Shown: positions 33,342 to 41,452 of the stretch, in pieces
Numbering within the stretch: position 1 is the first letter of the stretch
Layout: each line of letters begins with the position of its first letter
NCBI GenBank assembly: GCA_039583705.1
Contig: JAVKSM010000010.1
Coordinates: forward strand, 1-42,491
Origin: JAVKSM01 sp039583705
GTDB taxonomy: Bacteria; Actinomycetota; Actinomycetes; Mycobacteriales; Pseudonocardiaceae
Direction: 5' to 3'
DNA: 42,491 bases
Program-made: the position numbers and the translations under genes
The notes under the pieces: generated by a model
What the model was told of the DNA's origin: nothing
What the model saw: the letters and a program-made list of their open reading frames with translations, nothing else
The model's database searches: none

Positions 33342-34126
33342 GGAATCGCCGGCCAGTGCGCGGCGGGAGCCGGGTGTTCGCCGCCGGCGAGCAGCCGGTC
33401 CACCCGCTCGACGAGTGCACCGCGCTCCTTGCGGGTCAGGTGAACCGACAGCGCCTCGCTCACCCCGCGCCCCGAGCCGAGCTCGCGCTGTAGGCCGCCC
33501 AGTGCGTCGAGCACCTCGGGGGCCAGCGGCTCGCCGATCCAGCCCCACAGCACCGTGCGCAGCTTGTCCTCGTGGTGCAGGCACACCCCGTGGTCGACGC
33601 CGTACACCCCCCCGTCGACACCGCAGAGGACGTGCCTGCCCTTCCGATCGGCGTTGTTGACCACCACGTCGAAGGCCGCCATCTTTCGCAGCTCGGGACG
33701 GTCGGCGTGCACCAGGACGGCAGGGTCGCCGAGCCGGTCATGGGCATGCAGCACCATCCGCCACCCCGGCGGGACGTCGTCGGGCGCGACCACGTCGACG
33801 AGATCCGCCTCCGGCGACGTGTCGACCCAGAGCTGGACCATTCCGGGTCCGAACGGCCCGGCCCGCAGCAGTGTGGGTGGCACGATCGACCAGCCCAGCG
33901 CTTCGGACACCAGGTACGTGGCCACCTCACGGTCGGCAAGCGTCCCGTCGGGGAAGTCCCACAGCGGCCGTTCTCCACGCACCGGCTTGTAGACACAGTG
34001 CGCGTTGGCCCCATCGCAGCTCACGGTGCACATCAAGGTGGCGTTCGACGCGTCGACGATACGGCCGTGCACCTCCAGCCGGCCGTGTGCGAGCAACTCG
34101 ACGGCCGCAGGGTCGCGGGGGTCCAC
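33326..34126 (-). CDS. SCO1664-family kinase-like protein
   Basis: A 266-aa protein of the actinobacterial SCO1664 family, with a PI3/4-kinase-like fold. Visible elements are ASNATLMCTV (glycine-poor ATP loop), CVYKPVRGERPLWDFP (the Lys), REVATYLVSEALGW, the catalytic-loop-like DVVVNNADRKGRHVL and GVDHGVCLH (DFG-like metal site). Substrate unknown. Mycobacterial Rv2133c is the equivalent. I use GTG 34126 with GGCAGG upstream. The frame to 34228 lies inside the DUF3090 gene and adds a non-homologous Arg/Ala-rich tail. It is followed by the MBL-fold gene. Confidence 0.85.
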   Translation of the reverse strand: MDPRDPAAVELLAHGRLEVHGRIVDASNATLMCTVSCDGANAHCVYKPVRGERPLWDFPDGTLADREVATYLVSEALGWSIVPPTLLRAGPFGPGMVQLWVDTSPEADLVDVVAPDDVPPGWRMVLHAHDRLGDPAVLVHADRPELRKMAAFDVVVNNADRKGRHVLCGVDGGVYGVDHGVCLHHEDKLRTVLWGWIGEPLAPEVLDALGGLQRELGSGRGVSEALSVHLTRKERGALVERVDRLLAGGEHPAPAAHWPAIPWPAF

Positions 34127-34140
34127 CGGGAGGCCTGCCG

Positions 34141-34710
34141 TTACTGGGCAGTGGTCGGCCGCCGGTAGCCGTTCTGCCGCGGGCAGACATGCCCGGCGGG
34201 GCCGAGCGGCTCGGCGCACAGCGGACACAGCCGCCGGCCGGCCGCCACGACCTTCTCCGCCCTGGCGGCGAAGGCCCGGGCCTGCACCGGACTGAGGAAC
34301 ACACGCACGGCGTCCGGACCGTCGTCGGTGTCATCGAGGACCACCGACTCGTCGATCTCCTCCTCGGTGACCGCGAGCAGCTCGATGACGACCAACCGCG
34401 AGTCCGCGTCCCAGCCCAGCCCCATGGTGCCGACACGGAACTCCTCCTCGACAGGCACCTCGAGCGGCTCGGTGTCGACGAGTTCGTCAGCGGCGGCCTC
34501 GGGCACGTCCGCGCCGAAACGGCGGGAGACCTCCCCCAAAAGCGCTCCGATCCGCTCGGCGAGCACCGAGACCTGCTGCTTCTCCAGCAGCACGCTCACC
34601 ATACGGGCGTCCTCCATCGCTTGGAGGTAGAACATGCGGTCGCCAGGTTCGCCGACCGTGCCGGCCACGAACCGGTCGGGTCGACGGAACACGTGGATCA
34701 CCCGTGGCAT
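34141..34710 (-). CDS. DUF3090-family protein with C-terminal zinc ribbon
   Basis: A 189-aa conserved actinobacterial protein (MPRVIHVFRRPDRFVAGTVGEPGDRMFYLQA) matching DUF3090, equivalent to mycobacterial Rv2134c. The centre is acidic; the C-terminus has CPLCAEPLGPAGHVCPRQNGY, a likely zinc-binding knuckle. Function unknown, but it is nearly always found between the SCO1664-family gene and a histidine phosphatase, as here. ATG 34710; the next gene begins 15 nt after its stop. Confidence 0.92.
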   Translation of the reverse strand: MPRVIHVFRRPDRFVAGTVGEPGDRMFYLQAMEDARMVSVLLEKQQVSVLAERIGALLGEVSRRFGADVPEAAADELVDTEPLEVPVEEEFRVGTMGLGWDADSRLVVIELLAVTEEEIDESVVLDDTDDGPDAVRVFLSPVQARAFAARAEKVVAAGRRLCPLCAEPLGPAGHVCPRQNGYRRPTTAQ

Positions 34711-34767
34711 GACACCTCCGACACTAGATGACCGATTCTGGGACCGGCAGCTTGACCGCGGGCATGC

Positions 34768-35472
34768 TCAGCCCGTCCCGGTGGCGCCGCCCACGGTCGC
34801 GTCCGAGCTACGTACCCGTCGGCGCCGACCGGGGCGCCGGCGCGGGAGGAGGCCCGAGACGTCGCCGCCGGCATCATTGACCCTGGAGACGAACGGCCGG
34901 GTCTCGGTGTAGTGCACCACGCTGATCGAGCACGGGTCGACGACGATGCGCTGGAAGGAATCCAGGTGCAGGCCCAGCGCGTCCGCCAGCACGGCCTTGA
35001 TGACATCGCCGTGGGTGCACGCCAGCCACACCGCGTCCGGACCGTGCCGCGCGGCGAGCACCGCATCGTGCTCGCGCACTGCCGCGACGGACCGCGCCGC
35101 CATGCCGGCCAGCCCCTCCCCGCCCGGGAACACCGCGGCGGAGGGGTGCTGCTGGACGACCCGCCACAGTGGCTCCTTGCCCAGCACCTTGAGCTCCCTG
35201 CCGGTCCACTCGCCGTAGTCCACCTCGGCGAGGCGGCGATCGCTGACCGGCTCCAGCCCGCGCTCGGTCAGCAACGGACCGACCGTCTGCCGGCAGCGCT
35301 GCAGCGGCGAGGTGACCACCGCTGCAAGCGGCAGCGGCGCCAGCCGCCGTGCCAGCGCCTGCGCCTGCTCGCGGCCCTTCTCGTCCAGCCCGACGCCCGG
35401 GGTGCGTCCTGCCAGCACGCCGCTGCTGTTCGCCGAGGATCGCGCGTGCCGCAGCAGGATCACGGTCGCCAC
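34768..35472 (-). CDS. histidine phosphatase family protein (MSMEG_4193-like)
   Basis: A 234-aa phosphoglycerate-mutase-like phosphatase. The catalytic motif is LLRHARS (residues 6-12, His9 nucleophile); the usual RHG is RHA here. Further sites are SPLQRCRQT, the acid Glu in LAEVDYGEWTG, and the second His in CTHGDVIKAVLAD. The C-terminal ~30 residues are Arg/Gly/Ser-rich and variable. It is equivalent to mycobacterial Rv2135c. ATG 35472. It is the first gene of the nine-gene minus-strand run and lies 57 nt upstream of the DUF3090 gene. Confidence 0.92.
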   Translation of the reverse strand: MATVILLRHARSSANSSGVLAGRTPGVGLDEKGREQAQALARRLAPLPLAAVVTSPLQRCRQTVGPLLTERGLEPVSDRRLAEVDYGEWTGRELKVLGKEPLWRVVQQHPSAAVFPGGEGLAGMAARSVAAVREHDAVLAARHGPDAVWLACTHGDVIKAVLADALGLHLDSFQRIVVDPCSISVVHYTETRPFVSRVNDAGGDVSGLLPRRRPGRRRRVRSSDATVGGATGTG

Positions 35473-35942
35473 GAGATCACCCTAAGCGTCACGGGTTTCC
35501 TCTGTCCGGCGAGCATGACCGCACCCGGCTCTTTTCAGGGCATGACCGCATCTCGACTCGTCAGTGCGGGCATGACCGCACCCCGGCTCTGCGGTGCGCC
35601 GTGCGCGGGGACACCCAGGAGGACGCGCAGATGGCCGGCGGGTCCCGGAGCGTTGCTTTCGCGGCCGGCATGACCTGTGCCAGGATCGCTGTACGGTGTC
35701 GTGTCCGGCACGCGGCGCGACAGGGCGTGAACCAGGACGGCATGGATCACGACGCCACGAGCGTGAGTCACGCTGGCGGCGACGAACCACACCTCCTGGG
35801 TTCGACATGGCGTGGAGGTGGGCCGGTGCCGCTGCCCCGGTCCGCCACGGCGCGGTCGACCCAGTTCGGTGGCCGTGGACGACGCGAGCGGCGCGGTACT
35901 CGCGGTCCCGGGTGCCGGGAAAGGCCTACAGGTGGTGCGGAA
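35473..35942. other. 470-nt intergenic region with degenerate tandem repeats
   Basis: No convincing gene. The short frames on either strand have skewed, repeat-driven composition. The promoter of the histidine-phosphatase operon should be at the left end. The recognisable content is the GCATGACCGCA repeat cluster at 35513-35580, with a related GCATGACC at 35668. Confidence 0.6.
35513..35580. repeat. three degenerate tandem repeats (GCATGACCGCA core, 27-30 nt period)
   Basis: The 11-nt core GCATGACCGCA occurs identically at 35513-35523, 35540-35550 and 35570-35580, so the period is 27 then 30 nt. The first and third cores are followed by near-identical CCCGGCTCT; the middle one diverges. A truncated copy, GCATGACC, lies at 35668. 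Spacing and divergence do not fit a CRISPR. Confidence 0.75.
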
Positions 35943-36155
35943 ATGACGGATGGGGTGGTCGACGGGGACTGGGAGTACCGGCCGGTGCGACTGCCGCCCG
36001 ATGTCTCGCGGGTGACGGCAACCGTCCAGCTGGGACTCCAGGCCGAGTTCGGCGGGTGGGAGCTCTCACGCACCCTGCTCTACTCGGACGGCACCCGGAA
36101 GGTGCTGCTGCGCCGTCGGCGTGGCCGGGCATTGCTGCCCGGGCTCGCAACCTAG
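35943..36155 (+). CDS. DUF5703-like small protein (70 aa)
   Basis: A 70-aa protein, MTDGVVDGDWEYRPVRLPPD..., with the recognisable actinobacterial pattern DWEYR-x-(V/L)RLP, a helix (VTATVQLGLQAEFGGWELSRTLLYSDGTRKVLL) and a basic RRRRGRALL tail. I match it to DUF5703 from memory; function unknown. ATG 35943 has only a weak purine-rich leader (GGTGGTG). The open frame upstream, back to 35349, crosses the repeats and is not credible coding. It converges with the M20 peptidase gene. Confidence 0.65.
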   Translation: MTDGVVDGDWEYRPVRLPPDVSRVTATVQLGLQAEFGGWELSRTLLYSDGTRKVLLRRRRGRALLPGLAT

Positions 36156-36176
36156 CGCGGGCACCTGCCAACTCCC

Positions 36177-36201
36177 CCAGCACGATCTTGCTGGCTGTTT
36201 C
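36177..36201 (+). terminator. weak hairpin terminator candidate between convergent genes
   Basis: CCAGCA (36177-36182), a 6-nt loop, and TGCTGG (36189-36194) form a perfect 6-bp stem. It is followed by CTGTTTC, a short T-rich stretch. It lies 21 nt past the stop of the DUF5703-like gene. The T-run is poor, so this is tentative. Confidence 0.35.
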
Positions 36202-36278
36202 CCGGCCGGTGAGGTGACCCAGCGCGGCCGGAACCTCGTCCGGTTCCCGAATCTCGTCCGGCTTCCCGGACGGCGGCA

Positions 36279-37619
36279 TCAGCAGGTCCGCAAGAACCGG
36301 TCGAGCACGCGGGTTCCGAAGCGCAGGGCGTCCACCGGGACTCGCTCGTCGACACCGTGGAACAGCGCCGTGAAGTCCAGTTCCGGCGGCAGTCGCAGTG
36401 GGGTGAAGCCGAAGCAGCGGATCCCCAACCGGCGGAAGGCCTTGGCGTCGGTGCCACCGGAGAGCATGTAGGGCACCGCGTGCGACCCAGGGTCCTCAGC
36501 CTGTAACGCGGTCACCATGGAGTCCACGAGGTGGCCGGCGAAGGACGTCTCCACGGCGGGCAGGTGCGTCACCCACTCCCGCTCGACGTCAGGACCCAGG
36601 ATCTCGTCGAGGTCCCGCTCGAAGGCCTGCTCCCGGCCCGGCAAGATCCGGCAGTCCACCACTGCCTCGGCCATCGACGGGACGACGTTGGCCTTGTAGC
36701 CGGCGTCGAGCATCGTCGGGTTGGCGGTGTCGCGCAGCGTCGCCGCGATCATGCGCGCCACCCCGCCCAACTTTGCGACCGCACCCTCGAGATCCTCGGC
36801 CGGGAACTCCAGGCCCGTCAGCTGGGTGACCGACTCCAGGAACTGCGTGACCGCGTCGGTGAGCACGACCGGGAAGCGGTGCCGTCCGAGCCGGGCGACG
36901 GCCTCGGCGAGACGGGTGACCGCGTTGTCGTCGTGCACCATCGAACCGTGGCCCGCGTGGCCCCGGACTCGCAGCCGCATCCAGGCGATGCTCTTCTCGG
37001 CAGTCTCCAGCGGGTAGACCCGGACGTCTTCCGCCAGTGTCACCGAGAACCCACCGACCTCCCCGACCGCCTCGGTGCAGCCCTGGAACAGGTCCGCCCG
37101 CCTGTCGACCAGCCACTGTGAGCCGTAGGCGCCGCCGGCCTCCTCGTCCGCGAGAAAGGCGAAGACGATGTCTCGTGGCGGCACCACCCCGTCCCGCTTG
37201 AACCGGCGAGCCACCGCGAGCGTCATCGCGACCATGTCCTTCATGTCCACGGCGCCGCGGCCCCAGAGGTAGCCGTCCTGGACCGTGCCGGAGAAGGGGT
37301 GCACCGCCCACTCGCCCGGGTCGGCTGGCACCACGTCGAGGTGACCGTGCACGAGCAGCGCCCCCCGGTCCCGGTCGGCACTCGCGAGCCGGGCGAAGAC
37401 GTTGCAGCGGTTCGGTGCGCCGGACTCCACGAGCGTCGGCTCGTAGCCGACCTCTGCGAGCTTCGCGGCGACGTACTCCGCCGCCTCGCGCTCCCCGACG
37501 ACAGTGTCGGGGTTGCCGGTGTTGGTCGTGTCGATCCGGATCAGCTCGCTGGCCAGGTCGACGACTTCGGCCTCGGCGCTCGCCGTGGTGCTGCCCGGAC
37601 TGCCGTTCGCGGAGCCCAC
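36279..37619 (-). CDS. M20-family metallopeptidase (dipeptidase/deacylase-like)
   Basis: A 446-aa M20/M25/M40-family hydrolase. Metal ligands and the catalytic acid are visible in LVHGHLDVVPAD (His, Asp), WGRGAVDMKDM (bridging Asp) and FAFLADEEAGG (Glu-Glu); GHAGHGS and LSGGTDAKAFRRLG complete the pattern. It is similar to mycobacterial Rv2141c and likely cleaves a peptide or N-acyl amino acid; the substrate is not predictable. GTG 37619 follows AGGAAG. The first ~15 residues are Ser/Gly-rich and variable. Tail-to-tail with the DUF5703-like gene and 100 nt from the tRNA. Confidence 0.92.
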   Translation of the reverse strand: MGSANGSPGSTTASAEAEVVDLASELIRIDTTNTGNPDTVVGEREAAEYVAAKLAEVGYEPTLVESGAPNRCNVFARLASADRDRGALLVHGHLDVVPADPGEWAVHPFSGTVQDGYLWGRGAVDMKDMVAMTLAVARRFKRDGVVPPRDIVFAFLADEEAGGAYGSQWLVDRRADLFQGCTEAVGEVGGFSVTLAEDVRVYPLETAEKSIAWMRLRVRGHAGHGSMVHDDNAVTRLAEAVARLGRHRFPVVLTDAVTQFLESVTQLTGLEFPAEDLEGAVAKLGGVARMIAATLRDTANPTMLDAGYKANVVPSMAEAVVDCRILPGREQAFERDLDEILGPDVEREWVTHLPAVETSFAGHLVDSMVTALQAEDPGSHAVPYMLSGGTDAKAFRRLGIRCFGFTPLRLPPELDFTALFHGVDERVPVDALRFGTRVLDRFLRTC

Positions 37620-37719
37620 CGCGTCTTCCTACCATCGGTCGTGGTCACGCGCGCCACCTGAGGTTGGGAGGGTCGTGGGAACCGGCTACCCTGATCCGGC
37701 GCGGTCGTCGCACCGCGGA

Positions 37720-37803
37720 GTCCGAGTGGCGGAATGGCAGACGCGCTAGCTTGAGGTGCTAGTCCCCGAGTAGGGGGTGGGGGTTCAAGTCCCCCCTCGG
37801 ACA
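37720..37803 (+). tRNA. tRNA-Leu (anticodon GAG)
   Basis: An 84-nt class II tRNA. The acceptor stem GTCCGAG (37720-37726) pairs with CTCGGAC (37796-37802), with discriminator A at 37803 and no encoded CCA. The anticodon stem is CTAGC/GCTAG (37746-37750/37758-37762) with loop TTGAGGT, giving anticodon GAG (37753-37755), which reads CUC/CUU leucine codons. A long variable arm (TCCCCGAGTAGGGGG) and a T-arm GGGGG-TTCAAGT-CCCCC follow. The last 19 nt overlap the 3' end of a serine integrase gene on the other strand. Confidence 0.95.
37785..37803. other. probable attachment-site junction within the tRNA-Leu 3' end
   Basis: The integrase stop codon (TGA, reverse complement of 37785-37787) lies in the T-loop of the tRNA, and its last six codons or so are tRNA sequence. 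This marks the likely left junction of an element integrated at tRNA-Leu. No second copy of this segment is visible in the rest of the window, so the other end lies beyond 42491. The crossover dinucleotide cannot be fixed from one junction. Confidence 0.5.
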
Positions 37804-39551
37804 CACGCACTATTCACCCGGCCGACCGGTTGGAGGGTGACGTCTGCGGTGTGGGTCGTCGGCTGGTAGCGAACCTGCAGGCCAACGGCGGTGTAGAGGT
37901 TCGCCAGGTGCTCCGGTTCGGTGCCGGACAGTGCGTGGCCGACGTCTCCGAGCGCGTCGATCATGGCGTAGACCTCGGCCGGGCTCAGCAAGTTGGGTGT
38001 GGGCCGGTTGTCCAGCGCGGCGCGCACGGCCGCCCGCTGTGCTTGTGCCTCGTTGATCGCCTCGAGCAGCGCTGCCGGGTCCACTCCGGCCGCGATGGCC
38101 GCCTGGTAGCGGCGTAGCCGAGCCTCAGCCTCGGCCAGGTGCTGCTTCGCGGCCTCGCTCGTGCACCGCTCACCACCGGCCGCCCGCTGTGAGGCGACCA
38201 GCGCCGCGACCGTCTGGTCGACGTTCTGGCGTGTGAACAGCCCACCGAGCCAACTGTTGACGGCATCGCGCACCGGCTCCTCCCGCAGGTAGACCGCGGG
38301 CGGGTGCAGCGCCAGGGCCGGGGAGCTGGGCGCCAAGGTGCGCGCCGGGCAGCGGTAGTACATCCCGTGCGCTCGGGGGCTGGCCTCCATCTTGCGGCTG
38401 CATACGGCGCAGCGGATACGGCCCCGGAACAGGTAGGCCCGCGTGGTGGGTCGCCCACTGCGCTCGGTCTTGCGGGCGGTTCTCAGCCCGCCAGCCGCTT
38501 TCGAGCGGCGGAGTAGTTGCGCTTGGGTGAACGCGGCGACGGGCACGATCGCCGGGTGCGCTGGTTGGCGGGAGCGCACCACCCGCTCGGGGTTGGATCG
38601 GCGGAAGCGGATGATGTGTCCGGCGGCTACGTCGTCGGAGTCGAGCAGCGTTTCGTGTTTGGTCCACCGGCCGAAGAAGGCGTACCCGGTGTAGCGGGGG
38701 TTCTCCAGGATCGCTCGTATGGTGCTGGCCTGCCAGCCCTCGGCGAGCCGGTGGCGGTTCTGCTCCGGCCGCCGGGCCGAGGGGCAGGGGATGGCGTCGC
38801 GGTTGAGGCCGTTGGCGATGGCCCGGTCGCCGTTGCCGTCCAGGTACTCGGCGAAGATGCGCCGCACCACTTCCGCCGAGGCGGGGTCGAGCGCCAGCAT
38901 GCGCAGCCGGTAGCCCTCGGCCGCCTTGCGCGGATTGGGGTGTGGCCCGCCGTCGAGGACGAGGTAGCCGTAGGGTGCCCGCCCGCCCTGGTGGCGTCCC
39001 TCGTTGATGACCTGGGCGTCCATCGCTGCGCGGACCCTGGCCTGCACGTGCTGGCGTTCGGACTCGCTCATCCCGCCGAGCACGCTCATCAGCATCTTGT
39101 GGGAGGGGTTGCGCGCATCGAACCGCCCGCCCAGCTCGGGCACCCACAGGTCCACGCCGTAGGCGGCGAAGCGAGGGGCGATGAGTGAGAACTGGTTACC
39201 GAACCAGCACCGGGTGCCCTCCCCCACCACCACGGCACTCCAGCCCCGGTGGGGGTTCTTCAGCGCGGCCAGTAGCCGGGCGGCGGCCTCGCGCCGCTGC
39301 CAGGGGACCGAGCGGGACTGGCCCACGTCGAAGAACTCCGCGACCACAGCGCCACCCAGCGGCTCAACGAACTTCTGCGCGTTGGCCACCTGCCACCCGC
39401 GCGAGGTCTGCGGGTCTTGGTTGTCCTCGGTGGAGCAGCGACCGTAGAAGGCGACCGGGCCGATGCTGGCGTCGGCCGTCGTGTCGACCGGCTCGATGCC
39501 CCACAGCCCGTCCAGCGTCGCCCACGGGTCGCCGCTGGTCTCAGCGTTCAT
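37785..39551 (-). CDS. large serine recombinase (integrase)
   Basis: A 588-aa large serine recombinase. The resolvase catalytic domain starts near residue 33 (VAFYGRCSTEDNQDPQTSRGWQ, Ser nucleophile, with downstream Arg residues in SESERQHVQARVRAAM). A recombinase domain (APYGYLV, GWQASTIRAILENPRYTGYAFFGRW) follows, then a zinc-ribbon (CAVCSRKMEASPRAHGMYYRC) and a coiled-coil region (AKQHLAEAEARLRRYQAAIA). ATG 39551 follows GAGGGGG; a start at 39578 is less likely. The C-terminus SACVRGGT is encoded by tRNA-Leu DNA. It should catalyse site-specific integration of the element to its right. Confidence 0.92.
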   Translation of the reverse strand: MNAETSGDPWATLDGLWGIEPVDTTADASIGPVAFYGRCSTEDNQDPQTSRGWQVANAQKFVEPLGGAVVAEFFDVGQSRSVPWQRREAAARLLAALKNPHRGWSAVVVGEGTRCWFGNQFSLIAPRFAAYGVDLWVPELGGRFDARNPSHKMLMSVLGGMSESERQHVQARVRAAMDAQVINEGRHQGGRAPYGYLVLDGGPHPNPRKAAEGYRLRMLALDPASAEVVRRIFAEYLDGNGDRAIANGLNRDAIPCPSARRPEQNRHRLAEGWQASTIRAILENPRYTGYAFFGRWTKHETLLDSDDVAAGHIIRFRRSNPERVVRSRQPAHPAIVPVAAFTQAQLLRRSKAAGGLRTARKTERSGRPTTRAYLFRGRIRCAVCSRKMEASPRAHGMYYRCPARTLAPSSPALALHPPAVYLREEPVRDAVNSWLGGLFTRQNVDQTVAALVASQRAAGGERCTSEAAKQHLAEAEARLRRYQAAIAAGVDPAALLEAINEAQAQRAAVRAALDNRPTPNLLSPAEVYAMIDALGDVGHALSGTEPEHLANLYTAVGLQVRYQPTTHTADVTLQPVGRVNSACVRGGT

Positions 39552-39681
39552 CGGCCACCCCCTCGATCGGACCGTCAAGGATCTTGACCTCGGTCAGGTT
39601 AACCAGTATGGCAAGCAGGGCGCGTGCCACCGCTGGTGTGACTTGCGGCAGCTCGGCTGGCACGTGCACCCTGACCGCCAC
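39541..39681 (-). CDS. putative short protein overlapping the integrase start (46 aa)
   Basis: From GTG 39681 the frame gives VAVRVHVPAELPQVTPAVAR..., with a hydrophobic LLAILVNLTEVKIL and an acidic end. Its stop overlaps the integrase start by 11 nt. The composition is sensible for a protein and better than the other frames, but there is no clear SD and I do not recognise it. The frame continues upstream to 39981, where it shadows the small membrane protein. Coupled translation with the integrase is likely if it is real. Confidence 0.35.
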   Translation of the reverse strand: MAVRVHVPAELPQVTPAVARALLAILVNLTEVKILDGPIEGVADER

Positions 39682-39743
39682 ATCGGTCGCGTCATCGGCC
39701 TTCCCCGCGGCGGCAGCACCAGGGCGGCGGAGTCCCTGGGCAG

Positions 39744-39947
39744 TCAGTGGAACAGCCCGCCGAGCATGGTGAGGGTGTGCACGATGACGGTGACGACGGT
39801 GCGGATGAGGCTGGCGCCGGTGGCGGTGGCGCCGATCAGCGCGCCGACGACGAGGATGGCGAGGATGCCGTCCCCGCCCCGGTAGCGACCGCGCCACCGG
39901 CGTCGGCGGTAGCGGCGGCGGCTGGTGGCGTCGGTGAGGATAGTCAA
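39744..39947 (-). CDS. small membrane protein between the recombinases (67 aa)
   Basis: A 67-aa protein: an Arg-rich cytoplasmic start (TSRRRYRRRRWRGRYRGGDG) followed by one or two hydrophobic segments (ILAILVVGALIGATATGA, then LIRTVVTVIVHTLTMLGGLF). The arrangement of positive charges before the helix fits an inside-N membrane protein. The start is TTG 39947, seven to eight nt from a -10-like TAGTAT (39959-39964 on this strand), so the transcript could be nearly leaderless. Small membrane proteins are common in actinomycete integrative elements. Function unknown. Confidence 0.5.
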   Translation of the reverse strand: MTILTDATSRRRYRRRRWRGRYRGGDGILAILVVGALIGATATGASLIRTVVTVIVHTLTMLGGLFH

Positions 39948-39971
39948 AAGTTGTTCGTATACTACGCTTCA
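39944..39971. promoter_or_regulatory. compact bidirectional promoter between the two recombinase arms
   Basis: Only 23 nt separate the TTG of the small membrane protein from the ATG of the right-hand recombinase. Within it, CGTATACTACG contains TATACT (39958-39963, plus strand) and TAGTAT (minus strand), each a good -10 box. The plus-strand -10 is seven nt from ATG 39971, predicting a leaderless mRNA. No -35 match is obvious. Confidence 0.45.
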
Positions 39972-41452
39972 TGCACAGCACACAGCGTCAGCAGCAGCAC
40001 AGCCGGCCCCACGGCCGCCGTCAGGGCGGTGGGGTGTCGGGGTGGGTGGGGCAGGCAGGGGCGGTCTACTGCCGGATCTCCCGGGCGCAGGATGAGGACC
40101 AGACGGGGGTGGATCGTCAGGAGCGGTCGTGCCGGGAGGTCGCGGCGCGGTTGGGGTTGGCGATCGCCCCGGATTGTGTGTTCGTGGACAACAACCGCTC
40201 GGCGTGGCAGCGCAACCGCCGCCGCCCGGGCTGGGATGCCCTATTGGCGGCAATCCGGGCAGGTCGGGTCCGGCATGTGATCGTGTACCACCCGGATCGG
40301 TTGATGCGCCAGCCCCGAGATCTAGAAGAGCTGCTGGCGTTGTCCGACGAACACAACATCACCTTGCATGGGCAGGCGAACCGCCGCGACCTGTCCGATC
40401 CCGATGACCGGTTTTTCCTGCGGATCGAGGTGGCGCACGCCTGCCGCTCCTCGGATGACACCTCCCGGCGGCTGCGCGACGCCCTGGAGGATCAGGCGCG
40501 GGCGGGTCGGGTGCACCGCACGCCACTGCGTCCGTACGGGTATGCCCTCGACGGGGTGACCATCATCGAGCACGAAGCGAAGATCATCCGGGAGATCTAT
40601 GCCCGGTATCTCGACGGAGCCTCCTACCACCGAATCGCGCAGGAGTTGACCGAGCGCGGCGAGCGCACCGCGACCGGCGGGCCGTGGCAGGTTCACTCGG
40701 TACGCACGGTGCTGAAGTCTCGCCATGTGACCGGGATCCGGGTGTTGCGGGGGCAGGACTTCGGTGAGGGGGACTGGCCGGCGATCATCGACCGGGGCAC
40801 CTGGACCGAGGTTCAGGACCGACGCGCCTACCGGGCCTCGGCACACCCCTGCCGGCAGTTTCGGTTCTACCTGCTGCGCGGGCTGGTGATGTGCGGGAAG
40901 TGCGGTAGCCCCATGGCCGGATCCCCGAGTAACACAATTCCCACCTATGTGTGTGCCCGGCGTAGCGGCATCGGCGCTGATCGCTGCACCCGGCGGATCA
41001 ACGCCGTCAAGTTGGAGGAGTTCGTTTCCGACGCTGCCGTGGATCTGCTCACCCACCTCGACGTGGCCGGTGCACCCACCACGGCCACCGCGCTCCCTCC
41101 CGCCGACGTCGAGGCGATCGCCGCTGATGAGCAGGAGTTGGCCGAGCTGAAGGACATGTGGACCCACCGCGAGCTGTCCACCCGGGAATACCGGCAGATG
41201 CGTAAAACGGTGGAAGAACGCATCACCGCCCTGCACCGCAAAACGATCGTCCGCCCCACGACGGAGGTGCTGGCCGGTCTGGTCGGCCCCCACGCCGGCG
41301 CATCCTGGCAGCACTTAGCCGCCACCGGCGAGGCTGAGCGCATGAACGCGGTCCTGCGGTTCCTGTTCACCGCCGTCATCATCGGTGAGCACCAGGGCAC
41401 GCCTGGCAGCTTCGACTACGGCCGCATTGAGATCGAACCCAACCCCCTCTAA
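39971..41452 (+). CDS. second serine recombinase (divergent)
   Basis: A 493-aa large serine recombinase. The catalytic domain begins near residue 30 (AVYCRISRAQDEDQTGVDRQERSCREVAARLG, Ser nucleophile) with VYHPDRLMRQPRDLEEL and a DDTSRRLRDALEDQARAG helix. A recombinase domain (RPYGYALDG, GGPWQVHSVRTVLKSRHVTGIRVLRG) and a zinc-ribbon (MCGKCGSPMAGSP...YVCARR...DRC) follow, then a helical C-terminus. It is only distantly like the leftward integrase, so it may be a second integrase, an excision partner or part of a nested element. ATG 39971 has no SD and is probably leaderless. The N-terminal ~28 residues are Gln/His/Gly-rich. Confidence 0.9.
   Translation: MHSTQRQQQHSRPHGRRQGGGVSGWVGQAGAVYCRISRAQDEDQTGVDRQERSCREVAARLGLAIAPDCVFVDNNRSAWQRNRRRPGWDALLAAIRAGRVRHVIVYHPDRLMRQPRDLEELLALSDEHNITLHGQANRRDLSDPDDRFFLRIEVAHACRSSDDTSRRLRDALEDQARAGRVHRTPLRPYGYALDGVTIIEHEAKIIREIYARYLDGASYHRIAQELTERGERTATGGPWQVHSVRTVLKSRHVTGIRVLRGQDFGEGDWPAIIDRGTWTEVQDRRAYRASAHPCRQFRFYLLRGLVMCGKCGSPMAGSPSNTIPTYVCARRSGIGADRCTRRINAVKLEEFVSDAAVDLLTHLDVAGAPTTATALPPADVEAIAADEQELAELKDMWTHRELSTREYRQMRKTVEERITALHRKTIVRPTTEVLAGLVGPHAGASWQHLAATGEAERMNAVLRFLFTAVIIGEHQGTPGSFDYGRIEIEPNPL

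Noticed and set aside
35513..35580. CRISPR array
   Set aside because: Only three 11-nt cores at irregular spacing, with spacers that partly resemble one another and no cas genes.
35482..35808. Minus-strand frame with repeated CGHA motifs, as a possible repeat protein
   Set aside because: The pattern simply translates the GCATGACCGCA DNA repeats. The rest is Arg/Pro-rich with no SD sequence and no family resemblance.
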